From: Daejeonella rubra
GTDB lineage: Bacteria; Bacteroidota; Bacteroidia; Sphingobacteriales; Sphingobacteriaceae
Direction: 5' to 3'
Assembly: GCF_900103545.1 (NCBI RefSeq)
Contig: NZ_FNHH01000002.1
Span: 1 to 64,000 of the forward strand
DNA: 64,000 bases
Position 1 is the stretch's first letter; each line of letters opens with the position of its first letter. The translations under genes and the position numbers were made by a program. Shown here one piece after another: positions 55,001 through 64,000 of the stretch. The notes below the pieces were generated by a model, which was given only the letters and a program-made list of their open reading frames with translations, did no database searches and was not told the origin of the DNA.

Positions 55001-56056
55001 TTACTTTTCAGGTTGATTCTCAGGACGTAAACTTCTTACTGCCTGACCTGCCTGCCAGATTTCGCTATCATGAAGAGTTTTTAATTCTGCTTCAAGTTTT
55101 ACACGGTAATCAGGCTGACTGTTCAATTTAATTGTACGTTCAGCTTCTTTTCCTGAGGCTACACTTTCATACAGTTCATCAAAAACTGGCTGGGTTGCAT
55201 CACGGAAACGACCTTTCCAGTCTAGTGCTCCACGTTGAGCAGTTGTTGAACAATTAGCATACATCCAATCCATTCCATTCTCTGCAACCAATGGCATTAA
55301 ACTTTGAGTTAGTTCTTCAACAGTTTCGTTGAAAGCCTCAGATGGTGAATGACCGTTTCTGCGAAGTGTGTTATACTGTGCTTCGAAGATACCAGCGATA
55401 GCGCCCATCAAAGTACCACGCTCACCTGTTAGATCAGAGTATACTTCTTTACGGAAATCAGTTTCGAACAAGTATCCTGAACCAACACCAATGCCTAATG
55501 CGATAGCACGGGTTCTTCCTTTGCCTGTTGCATCCTGATGGATAGCAAAAGAAGAGTTCAGGCCTTTACCTGCTAAGAAAAGACGGCGTAATGAAGTTCC
55601 TGATCCTTTTGGAGCAACTAAAATTACGTCAACATCTGCAGGAGGAATGATTCCGGTTTGTTCCTTGTACGTGATACCAAATCCATGAGAAAAGTATAGT
55701 GCTTTTCCGGGAGTAAGGTATTTTTTGATTGTTGGCCAAAGAGCGATCTGACCTGCATCTGATAAAAGATATTGAATGATGGTACCTTTTTCAGCAGCTT
55801 CTTCAATTTCAAACAGAGTTACTCCGGGTACCCAACCATCTGCGATAGCTTTGTCCCATGTTTTAGAGTCTTTACGCTGACCGATAATTACATTAATACC
55901 GTTGTCGCGCAGGTTTAATGCTTGTCCCGGACCTTGAACCCCATAACCAATAATTGCTACAGTTTCATCCTTTAAAACTTCACGCGCTTTGTCTAAGGGG
56001 AATTCTTCGCGGGTTACTACCTCTTCTACAACCCCACCGAAATTGATCTTTGCCAT
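55001..56056 (-). CDS. ilvC: Ketol-acid reductoisomerase, class I
   Basis: 351 aa. It converts acetolactate to dihydroxyisovalerate using NADPH and Mg2+. NADPH site is AIIGYGVQGPGQALNLRDN near residue 35, with IGQRKDSKTWDKA; GTSLRR and the class-I C-terminal knotted domain with YSDLTGERGTLMGAIAGIFE and acidic metal ligands follow. Length fits class I. It lies between ilvN (68 nt) and the LeuC/LeuD chimera. Confidence 0.95.
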   Translation of the reverse strand: MAKINFGGVVEEVVTREEFPLDKAREVLKDETVAIIGYGVQGPGQALNLRDNGINVIIGQRKDSKTWDKAIADGWVPGVTLFEIEEAAEKGTIIQYLLSDAGQIALWPTIKKYLTPGKALYFSHGFGITYKEQTGIIPPADVDVILVAPKGSGTSLRRLFLAGKGLNSSFAIHQDATGKGRTRAIALGIGVGSGYLFETDFRKEVYSDLTGERGTLMGAIAGIFEAQYNTLRRNGHSPSEAFNETVEELTQSLMPLVAENGMDWMYANCSTTAQRGALDWKGRFRDATQPVFDELYESVASGKEAERTIKLNSQPDYRVKLEAELKTLHDSEIWQAGQAVRSLRPENQPEK

Positions 56057-56124
56057 ATTGTTTTGTTTTTACTTTGTGTTTTTATTTAATGTTATTTATT
56101 TGAATCATTTATTTTTAGAGATCT

Positions 56125-56745
56125 CTACATGGTGAAGATCTTCTGTCCGTTATTAAGATATTCATTCTCAGCTACTTCCTCACCGGGTTCGGCTTTTTCA
56201 AACTCACGAAGTTTGCGGTTAAAGCCATCACTATGTTTTATGATAGCCACACGTGCACTGCGAACGAATTCGATCAGTCCAAAAGGTTGCAGGATCTTGA
56301 TCAGTGCATCTGTTTCTTCACGATGCCCTGTAGTTTCAAAAACAGTATAATCTTTACGGATCACAACTGCACGCGCACCATTCTCGCGAAGTAAACGCTC
56401 CACGCTTGCCTTTTCTGCAATAATATCAGTGGGAACCTTGTATAAAGCAAGTTCCTGCCAGATCACATCCTCATTTGTGTTGAAATACACTTTCAATACT
56501 TCCACCTGCTTTTCTATTTGTCTGGACAGCTTTCTTACTACGTCCTCAGTTTCCTGAACCACTATATTAAAGCGGTGGATGCTCTCGATCTCGGAAGGAG
56601 AGGTATTGAGACTATGAATATTTATTTTGCGTCTGGTGAAAATGATCGCGATCCTGTTCAGGAGGCCGATCTGATTTTCAGTATAGACAGTAATATTATA
56701 TTCCTGTTTTCCTGACGGTTTTTCTGTATCGTTCTGATTGCTCAT
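56125..56745 (-). CDS. ilvN: Acetolactate synthase small (regulatory) subunit
   Basis: 206 aa from the ATG at 56745; an ATG at 56775 next to the ilvB stop also exists but has no ribosome site, while 56745 has an AGGA 11 nt upstream. An N-terminal ACT domain (YNITVYTENQIGLLNRIAII then FTRRKINIHSLNTSPSE) provides feedback by branched-chain amino acids, with a C-terminal IlvN/H domain (KVPTDIIAEKASVERLLREN). Pairs with IlvB encoded just upstream. Confidence 0.93.
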   Translation of the reverse strand: MSNQNDTEKPSGKQEYNITVYTENQIGLLNRIAIIFTRRKINIHSLNTSPSEIESIHRFNIVVQETEDVVRKLSRQIEKQVEVLKVYFNTNEDVIWQELALYKVPTDIIAEKASVERLLRENGARAVVIRKDYTVFETTGHREETDALIKILQPFGLIEFVRSARVAIIKHSDGFNRKLREFEKAEPGEEVAENEYLNNGQKIFTM

Positions 56746-56778
56746 ATTGTCTTTTTTCCTGGTTCTGCTGAACATTTA

Positions 56779-58515
56779 TTATTTCAATCTGATCTCACTA
56801 ACACTGCATCCCTGTGGCACCATTGGAAATACATTATTTTCTTTAGTTACCATTACTTCCAATAAGAAGGAACCCTTATTATTTAGCATTTCCTGCAATG
56901 CAGTAGTAATATCTTCACGTTCAGAGATGCTTCTGCCTTTTATGCCATAGGCAGCGGCCACCGCAACAAAATCAGGGCTGGCAATATCAACGAATGAATA
57001 GCGATGCTCATTAAACAGCTCCTGCCATTGCCTTACCATCCCTAAAAACCTGTTGTTCAGAATCAGGATCTTCACATCAATACCACTTTGCATGATCGTG
57101 CCGAGTTCCTGAATGGTCATTTGAAATCCGCCATCGCCAATAACTGCTACCACTGTCCGGTTAGGAGCACCGAATTTAGCACCAATAGCTGCCGGAAGGG
57201 CAAAGCCCATAGTTCCTAGTCCGCCGCTGGTTACATTGCTCCTTGTATTATTCAATTTTGCATACCTGCAGGCCACCATCTGATGCTGACCAACATCCGT
57301 AACAATCACAGCTTCCCCTTTAGTTAGTTCATTTAACTGATGGATCACTTCACCCATAGTTAGTTCTCCACTGGCAGGATGAAGTTCATTGTGAATAACC
57401 GCCTCAATCTCTTTTTTATCGAAATCTCTGAATTTTTGCAGCCATTCAGTATGTTCTTTTTGTTGTATTAGTTCTGTTAAAGCAGGGATAGTTTCTTTAC
57501 AATCACCCCAAACCGGAACTGTTGTCTGAACATTCTTATCTATTTCAGACGGGTCAATATCCAGATGGATAACTTTAGCTTGTTTAGCATATTTATCCAG
57601 ACGGCCGGTTACACGATCATCGAATCTCATGCCTATAGCTATTAAAACATCACATTCATTTGTAAGTACGTTCGGGCCATAATTTCCATGCATTCCCAGC
57701 ATTCCTACGTTCAGCGGATGGTCTGTTGGGATAGCTCCCGCGCCAAGTATGGTCCATGCAGAAGGGATCCCGCTTTTCTCAACAAAGGCCTTGAATTCCA
57801 GTTCAGCTTCACCCAGAATAACACCCTGGCCCCAAATGATAAATGGTTTTTTAGCCTGATTGATCAATTCTGCAGCCTGTGTGATATATTCCTTTCTGAT
57901 CAGAGGTTTCGGCCGATAGCTGCGAATATGATTACAAGGAGTATAGCCGCTGTAATCAAATTTCTGTATCTGAGCATTTTTAGTGATATCAATTAAAACT
58001 GGTCCTGGTCTGCCGCTTCTGGCGATATAAAAGGCTTTACTGATCACTTCCGGAATTTCGGTTGCATCAGTGATCTGATAGTTCCATTTAGTTACAGGTG
58101 TTGTGATATTGATTACATCTGTTTCCTGAAAAGCGTCTGTACCTAATAAGTGCGCAAATACTTGTCCGGTGATACATACCAGGGGAGTACTGTCAATCAT
58201 CGCATCGGCAAGGCCTGTAACCAGATTTGTTGCACCTGGTCCGCTGGTTGCAAATACAACACCTACTTTTCCTGATGTTCTTGCAAAACCTTGTCCGGCG
58301 TGGATACCGCCCTGTTCATGTCTTACAAGAATATGGTTTAATTTCTCTTTATAGTCGTATAATGCATCATAGATGGGCATTATTGCTCCACCTGGATATC
58401 CGAATATGACATCGGTACCCTCTGTGATCAATGCTTCGAGTAGAGCTACAGAACCCGAAACTTCAATCGTTTCCACTCCTGTAGGGTTACCCAATACCTG
58501 CTGCTCAGTTTCCAT
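56779..58515 (-). CDS. ilvB: Acetolactate synthase large subunit
   Basis: 578 aa, thiamine-diphosphate enzyme. It joins two pyruvates (or pyruvate and 2-oxobutyrate). Seen: GSVALLEALITEGTDVIFGY near the N-terminus, the ThDP glutamate in VRHEQGGIHAGQGFARTSG, GPGATNLVTGLADA, the FAD-related middle domain, and GDGGFQMTIQELGTIMQ with the metal motif ending NNRFLGMVRQWQ. It is 62 nt downstream of ilvD. Confidence 0.95.
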   Translation of the reverse strand: METEQQVLGNPTGVETIEVSGSVALLEALITEGTDVIFGYPGGAIMPIYDALYDYKEKLNHILVRHEQGGIHAGQGFARTSGKVGVVFATSGPGATNLVTGLADAMIDSTPLVCITGQVFAHLLGTDAFQETDVINITTPVTKWNYQITDATEIPEVISKAFYIARSGRPGPVLIDITKNAQIQKFDYSGYTPCNHIRSYRPKPLIRKEYITQAAELINQAKKPFIIWGQGVILGEAELEFKAFVEKSGIPSAWTILGAGAIPTDHPLNVGMLGMHGNYGPNVLTNECDVLIAIGMRFDDRVTGRLDKYAKQAKVIHLDIDPSEIDKNVQTTVPVWGDCKETIPALTELIQQKEHTEWLQKFRDFDKKEIEAVIHNELHPASGELTMGEVIHQLNELTKGEAVIVTDVGQHQMVACRYAKLNNTRSNVTSGGLGTMGFALPAAIGAKFGAPNRTVVAVIGDGGFQMTIQELGTIMQSGIDVKILILNNRFLGMVRQWQELFNEHRYSFVDIASPDFVAVAAAYGIKGRSISEREDITTALQEMLNNKGSFLLEVMVTKENNVFPMVPQGCSVSEIRLK

Positions 58516-58577
58516 AATATTTCTCTTTATTTTGTTTTAAGCCAAAGGATAGATAATTCATCCGATGGCTGAATTTT

Positions 58578-60257
58578 TTACTCTTCGTCAGTAACGCAGC
58601 CTTCAGTAGCGTTCTTTACCTGTTTAAAATATTTGAATAAAACTCCGTTCTTAACAGGAGGCTCCGGTTGATTCCAGAGTTTCCTTCTCTGTTCCATCTC
58701 TTCATCAGAGATCATCACATTGATGGAATTTTTACTTGCACTTATTTCAATGGTATCACCATCTTTTACCAGTCCGATATTACCACCTTCAAATGCTTCC
58801 GGAGTCATGTGTCCAACAACAAAGCCATGAGTTCCACCTGAGAAACGTCCGTCTGTGATCAGCGCCACAGATGCGCCCAGACCTGCTCCAAAGATGGCAG
58901 AAGTTGGTTTCAACATCTCCGGCATTCCTGGAGCACCTTTCGGTCCTACATTCCTGATCACAACCACATCTCCTGCTTTTACCTTACCACTGCTAATACC
59001 ATGGATCAATTCAAACTCACCATCAAACACTCTTGCCGGACCGGTGAACGATTCACCTTCTTTACCACTGATCTTCGCTACCGAACCCAGAGGGGCAAGG
59101 TTGCCGTAAAGCATTTGCAAATGCCCTGTTTTCTTTACCGGGTTTTCGTATGGAAGAATAACATCCTGTGTGCTGAAATCCAGGTCGGCTGCATCTGCAA
59201 CATTCTCAGCAAGTGTCTTTCCTGTAACGGTCAGACAGTCGCCATGGATCAGTCCCTTTTGTAAAAGATATTTTAATACAGAAGGCATACCGCCTATCGT
59301 ATGAACATCTTCCATCATATATTTCCCGCTTGGCTTAAGATCTGCAATTACAGAGGTCTCATCGCTCACTTTCTGAAAATCGGCCAATTCAAGTTTTATA
59401 CCTACTGATTTTGCCATTGCAATTAAATGCAGAACCGCATTTGTAGAACCTCCAAGTACCATTACCGTGACTATTGCATTGTGGAATGCTTTTCTGGTCA
59501 TGATATCTCTGGGTTTGATATCTTTTTCAAGCAGTATTCTGATATATTTTCCTGCTTCCAGACATTCCTGTCTTTTCTCTGCACTTAAGGCAGGGTAGGA
59601 GGAGCTATAAGGTAAACTCATGCCCATTGCTTCAATTGCCGATGCCATGGTATTGGCTGTATACATTCCTCCACAAGCTCCGGCACCCGGACAGGCATGC
59701 TGGATGATACCCTGAAAATCTTCTTCTTCCAGATTGCCAGCCATTTTTTGACCTAAAGCCTCGAATGCAGAAACAATGTTTAAAGATTGTCCTTTATAAT
59801 TTCCTGAATGAATACTTCCGCCGTAAACCATGATCGCGGGGCGGTTTAAACGGCCCATTGCCATGATCGCTCCGGGCATATTTTTATCACATCCTGGTAA
59901 GGCAATCAGACCGTCATAATAGTGACCTCCGCAAACAGTTTCAATAGAATCGGCAATGAGATCCCTCGAAACCAAGGAATAACGCATTCCTTCAGTACCG
60001 TTGGTTATACCGTCGCTAATTCCAATGGTATGGAACATCAGTCCTACCAGGTTATTGTTCCATACTCCTTGTTTAACATCTTTTGCAAGATCATTCAGGT
60101 GCATGTTGCAGGTGTTGCCATCATAGCCCATACTTACAATTCCTACCTGTGCTTTTGCAAGATCTTCAGTAGTTAATCCTATTCCGTATAACATTGCCTG
60201 TGATGCGGGTTGCGTAGGATCCTGGGTAACTGTTTTGCTGTATTTGTTAAGTTCCAT
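58578..60257 (-). CDS. ilvD: Dihydroxy-acid dehydratase
   Basis: 559 aa. It dehydrates dihydroxy acids to 2-oxo acids in valine and isoleucine synthesis, using an iron-sulfur cluster. Cluster cysteines occur in [36 protein letters not shown] and [20 protein letters not shown]; the C-terminal [20 protein letters not shown] is diagnostic. First structural gene of the leftward ilv-leu operon. The 583 nt upstream of its start hold the leader peptide and attenuator. Confidence 0.95.
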   Translation of the reverse strand: MELNKYSKTVTQDPTQPASQAMLYGIGLTTEDLAKAQVGIVSMGYDGNTCNMHLNDLAKDVKQGVWNNNLVGLMFHTIGISDGITNGTEGMRYSLVSRDLIADSIETVCGGHYYDGLIALPGCDKNMPGAIMAMGRLNRPAIMVYGGSIHSGNYKGQSLNIVSAFEALGQKMAGNLEEEDFQGIIQHACPGAGACGGMYTANTMASAIEAMGMSLPYSSSYPALSAEKRQECLEAGKYIRILLEKDIKPRDIMTRKAFHNAIVTVMVLGGSTNAVLHLIAMAKSVGIKLELADFQKVSDETSVIADLKPSGKYMMEDVHTIGGMPSVLKYLLQKGLIHGDCLTVTGKTLAENVADAADLDFSTQDVILPYENPVKKTGHLQMLYGNLAPLGSVAKISGKEGESFTGPARVFDGEFELIHGISSGKVKAGDVVVIRNVGPKGAPGMPEMLKPTSAIFGAGLGASVALITDGRFSGGTHGFVVGHMTPEAFEGGNIGLVKDGDTIEISASKNSINVMISDEEMEQRRKLWNQPEPPVKNGVLFKYFKQVKNATEGCVTDEE

Positions 60258-60338
60258 CTATTCTTTTATAAATCGTAATCTATTTTCCGTTGCCGGATAT
60301 ATGGATATGTTAATATTATATTTCAATAATTATTGTCT

Positions 60339-60368
60339 AAAAAAAAAGCCTTTCTTTCTGAGGAAGGC
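60339..60368 (-). terminator. Attenuator terminator of the ilv-leu operon
   Basis: On the minus strand GCCTTCC (60368-60362) pairs with GAAAGGC (60354-60348), a 7-bp stem with one G-T pair and a 7-nt loop, followed by nine T residues (60347-60339). It lies 28 nt after the stop of the leader peptide and 81 nt before ilvD. The terminator's 5' arm (GCCTT) can pair instead with AAGGC at 60404-60400 at the end of the leader-peptide reading frame, an alternative that would prevent termination. Confidence 0.85.
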
Positions 60369-60395
60369 GTTCGATTTTTAGTGTGTTATTAAATC

Positions 60396-60503
60396 TTAGG
60401 CCTTAATGATAGGAATGAGCAGAATAATATATAGAATGTAAATAGCGGAGATTAATCCCGGATTAGTCAGTTTTTGAGATGTAAAATTCAATCTGCCGAT
60501 CAT
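60396..60503 (-). CDS. Leader peptide of the ilv-leu operon (35 aa)
   Basis: An ATG-to-TAA frame of 35 codons, preceded by an AAAGG site about 9 nt upstream. From residue 17 to 33 it contains 8 Ile and 4 Leu of 17 residues (LISAIYILYIILLIPII), with no Val. The stop is followed by an attenuator hairpin with a T-run, then ilvD. This is the classical layout of a branched-chain leader: when charged tRNA-Ile or tRNA-Leu is scarce the ribosome stalls on this run, the AAGGC segment at the end of the frame is free to pair with the terminator's 5' arm, and transcription continues into ilvD. The mechanism is inferred from layout; the peptide and hairpin are seen. It is too short for usual gene callers. 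Confidence 0.85.
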   Translation of the reverse strand: MIGRLNFTSQKLTNPGLISAIYILYIILLIPIIKA

Positions 60504-60787
60504 TATTTAAACCTTTAAAATTTTCTTATTTATTTAAATCTCAATTTAAGTGCTTAAGATTTAACTATCAATAGCAAGAGTAATTATTTTAAATAAGAAT
60601 AAAATATTGAAAAAATTAAAATAACAATATTTAATATGTCATAATATGCAATTACGTATATATTGTATGGCATAAATAGACCAAAACGGTTTTCGGTTTT
60701 CGGTTCAAAAAATGAGATTTTTCAATTGAGAGGAAATTTCTGCCTGAAATCAGAATTATCAATAAAAAAAATGATTTAATTGAAAAC
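60504..60787 (-). promoter_or_regulatory. A/T-rich upstream region of the ilv-leu operon
   Basis: No gene is seen. The region must carry the operon promoter on the minus strand. The best -7-like match is TACTCTTG (60582-60575), one base off TAnnTTTG, with TTTT rather than TTTG about 18 nt further upstream; this would give a 65-nt leader before the peptide. A tandem ACCGAAA heptad on the minus strand lies near 60702-60686. No other signal stands out. Confidence 0.35.
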
Positions 60788-60827
60788 AAAAAAGCCCTTC
60801 TGATCCGGGGATCAAAAGGGCTTTTTT
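60788..60827. terminator. Bidirectional intrinsic terminator after atpC
   Basis: AAAAAAGCCCTT (60788-60799) pairs with AAGGGCTTTTTT (60816-60827), enclosing an inner TGATCC/GGATCA stem (60801-60806, 60809-60814). T-runs occur on both strands. It lies 14 nt past the atpC stop, ending the leftward atpD-atpC transcript and separating it from the ilv-leu control region. Confidence 0.95.
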
Positions 60828-60841
60828 ATGATTTTTTAAGA

Positions 60842-61090
60842 TCAGGAATTTTGGATTCCTTCGGCAAGTACCATAATTGAATTATTCAATACTTCAATTA
60901 CTCCACCTTTGATATAAATGGTTTCCTCTGTATTGTCTTTACGAATGATCACTTTGCCATCTTCCAGTGTTGAAATAATTGGCGCGTGGTCCTTAAGAAC
61001 TTCGAAAGATCCCATCGTACCAGGTACGGTTACTGATCTTACTTCTCCTTCGTAAACCTTTTTATCGGGTGTTAATATTTCTAATTTCAT
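60842..61090 (-). CDS. atpC: ATP synthase F1 epsilon subunit
   Basis: 82 aa, only the N-terminal beta-sandwich of epsilon: MKLEILTPDKKVYEGEVRSV, VTVPGTMGSFEVLKDHAPII and IYIKGGVIEVLNNSIMVLAE. The C-terminal helical domain, which inhibits ATP hydrolysis in many bacteria, is absent, as is usual in Bacteroidota. It lies downstream of atpD, with 103 nt between them that hold a heptad repeat. Confidence 0.93.
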   Translation of the reverse strand: MKLEILTPDKKVYEGEVRSVTVPGTMGSFEVLKDHAPIISTLEDGKVIIRKDNTEETIYIKGGVIEVLNNSIMVLAEGIQNS

Positions 61091-61104
61091 ATGTTTTTAG
61101 AGTT

Positions 61105-61190
61105 GAGATCTGAGATGTGAGATGTGAGATGTGAGATGTGAGTTTATTCTCCTATCTATTATCTCATGTCTCACATCTCCTATCTAATAT
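61105..61190. repeat. Heptad repeat and inverted copy between atpD and atpC
   Basis: Heptads GAGATCT then four GAGATGT units (61105-61139) followed by GAG. An inverted copy with TCTCATGTCTCACATCTCC lies at 61162-61180 and further TATCT words up to 61192. The arms can form a long imperfect stem within the atpD-atpC transcript. Similar repeats of the TGAGATG type are not seen elsewhere in the window. Confidence 0.75.
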
Positions 61191-61193
61191 CTC

Positions 61194-63128
<1,935 letters not shown>

Positions 63129-63989
63129 ATGAAATTCATAATTTATATACTGATAATGTTGCTGTTTCTGACTTCATGTGAGGATAAAAATAAGTATAAA
63201 GGAGATATATTTGACACCCATTTACATGCAGCTCAGGATATTAATAAACAATTTGCCGGACTTGAAAAACACAAAATTGTAAGAGGTGCTGTTAGCAGTT
63301 CATGGGACAATCAAGAGGCATACAGGACAAGTACTAAAACCGGATTCTTAATTGGTTTAATGTTTCCATGCCCAAATGGGATAGTTCCGTATAGCGGACA
63401 AAAATGTTTTTCGGACGGTAGAGAATTTCCTGATATTGCCTGGATAAGACAGCAAATTATTGATAAAAAAATCGACTTTTTTGGAGAACTTTTGAATGAA
63501 TATTATGGCATTTCTCCATCCGATTCAATTATGTTTCCGTATTATGAGTTAGCCCAGGAATTTAAATTGCCTGTAGGAATACATACAGGCTTAGCAGGTC
63601 CCAATAATCTTTGTCCAAACTATAATCCATTGATGGGCGACCCTGCACTAATGAAAGATATTCTGATAAGATTCCCGGGACTCAAAGTATGGATTATGCA
63701 CGCCGGAGCTCCATATTTAAAAGGCACACTTGAAATATTGAGAGATTACCCTCAGGTATATGCTGACATCTCAGTTCTTGCAAATCCTGATATATTCAAG
63801 AAGCCTGACTTTAATGCCTACATGAAATCTCTTATTGACTCAGGATTTGAAGATAGATTGATGTTTGGTTCTGATAATGGAGACCTTGACAAAATCATTA
63901 ATTCAGTTAACGAGCTGGACTTCTTAACCGTCGAACAAAAAGAAAAGATATTTTTCAAGAATGCTGAAACGTTCTTTGGTGTTAATTAA
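63129..63989 (+). CDS. Lipoprotein of the amidohydrolase (TIM-barrel) family
   Basis: 286 aa. Signal with lipobox: MLLFLTSCEDK, Cys17, so a lipoprotein processed by LspA. The mature part is a metal-dependent hydrolase of the amidohydrolase-2 type: FDTHLHAAQD (first His pair), GIHTGLAGP and WIMHAGAPYLKG (metal His), and RLMFGSDNGD (catalytic Asp). The insert YAD-ISVLANPD and C-terminal helices complete a standard barrel. Its substrate is unknown. No neighbour on its strand is in view; the gene ends 11 nt before the window edge. Confidence 0.85.
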   Translation: MKFIIYILIMLLFLTSCEDKNKYKGDIFDTHLHAAQDINKQFAGLEKHKIVRGAVSSSWDNQEAYRTSTKTGFLIGLMFPCPNGIVPYSGQKCFSDGREFPDIAWIRQQIIDKKIDFFGELLNEYYGISPSDSIMFPYYELAQEFKLPVGIHTGLAGPNNLCPNYNPLMGDPALMKDILIRFPGLKVWIMHAGAPYLKGTLEILRDYPQVYADISVLANPDIFKKPDFNAYMKSLIDSGFEDRLMFGSDNGDLDKIINSVNELDFLTVEQKEKIFFKNAETFFGVN

Positions 63990-64000
63990 ACCTGTGCATA

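Noticed and set aside
61105..61142. CRISPR or microsatellite coding repeat
   Set aside because: Seven-nt units without spacers, not in a reading frame of atpD or atpC.

Overview
The window reads as a chromosomal segment of a Bacteroidota bacterium, probably Sphingobacteriales or Cytophagales. The evidence is mixed. Seen directly: moderate A+T content, several TTG starts, and promoters of the Bacteroidota type (TTTG, about 18-20 nt, then TAnnTTTG; the clearest lies upstream of atpD). Known for the phylum: a large IspG with an inserted middle domain, a fused HemC-HemD, atpD-atpC as a separate pair, and DUF4159/MoxR/BatA clusters. No rRNA, tRNA, CRISPR array, transposase or phage gene was seen, so the window looks like core chromosome with small repeat insertions.

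Layout, left to right. (1) 1-1438: short duplicated leader elements and an unrecognised helical protein. (2) 1481-4460: a leftward tldD-tldE pair. (3) 4725-9462: rtcB and archease (RNA ligation) on the minus strand, then a CapA-like phosphoesterase and PolX on the plus strand. (4) 9555-21622: a long leftward gene run, moxR, DUF58, BatA-domain, DUF4175-like and GATase-like membrane proteins followed by tldD, tldE and another tldD, ending at a strong terminator. A divergent DUF4159 gene sits at its head. (5) 22583-24589: ispG, carrying an in-frame copy of a repeat that is otherwise intergenic. (6) 24650-30461: a cassette of a papain-like protease, a caspase-like protease, a CHASE2 sensor and a FecR-like exported protein. 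(7) 30463-31897: an alpha/beta hydrolase and lspA. (8) 32049-41192: a haem operon, hemA, hemCD, hemB, hemL, hemE, hemJ, interrupted by a histidine kinase, a response regulator and a TPR membrane protein. (9) 41279-47373: an outer-membrane-type protein, a DUF1304 protein, cbpM-cbpA, an ECF sigma/anti-sigma/outer-membrane trio and an orphan ABC ATPase. (10) 47412-60503: a leftward ilvD-ilvB-ilvN-ilvC-(LeuC/LeuD chimera)-leuA-leuC-leuD-second leuA-leuB operon, preceded by a 35-codon Ile/Leu-rich leader peptide and an attenuator. (11) 60842-62699: atpD-atpC. (12) 63129-63989: a lipoprotein amidohydrolase.

How the parts work together. The haem operon covers the steps from glutamyl-tRNA to protoporphyrin, apart from coproporphyrinogen oxidase and ferrochelatase, and contains its own two-component system. 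Two GTGT/ACAC palindromes one helical turn apart lie just upstream of its -7 element. The ilv-leu operon encodes the branched-chain pathway; the second LeuA-like enzyme, if it is a citramalate synthase, would let the same operon make 2-oxobutyrate without threonine deaminase. The MoxR run links a membrane and von Willebrand-domain module to TldD/TldE proteases. The strongest candidates for undescribed biology are the dual cysteine protease-CHASE2 cassette, the chimeric LeuC/LeuD pseudo-enzyme, and the MoxR-TldD/TldE operon with its diverging TldD copies.
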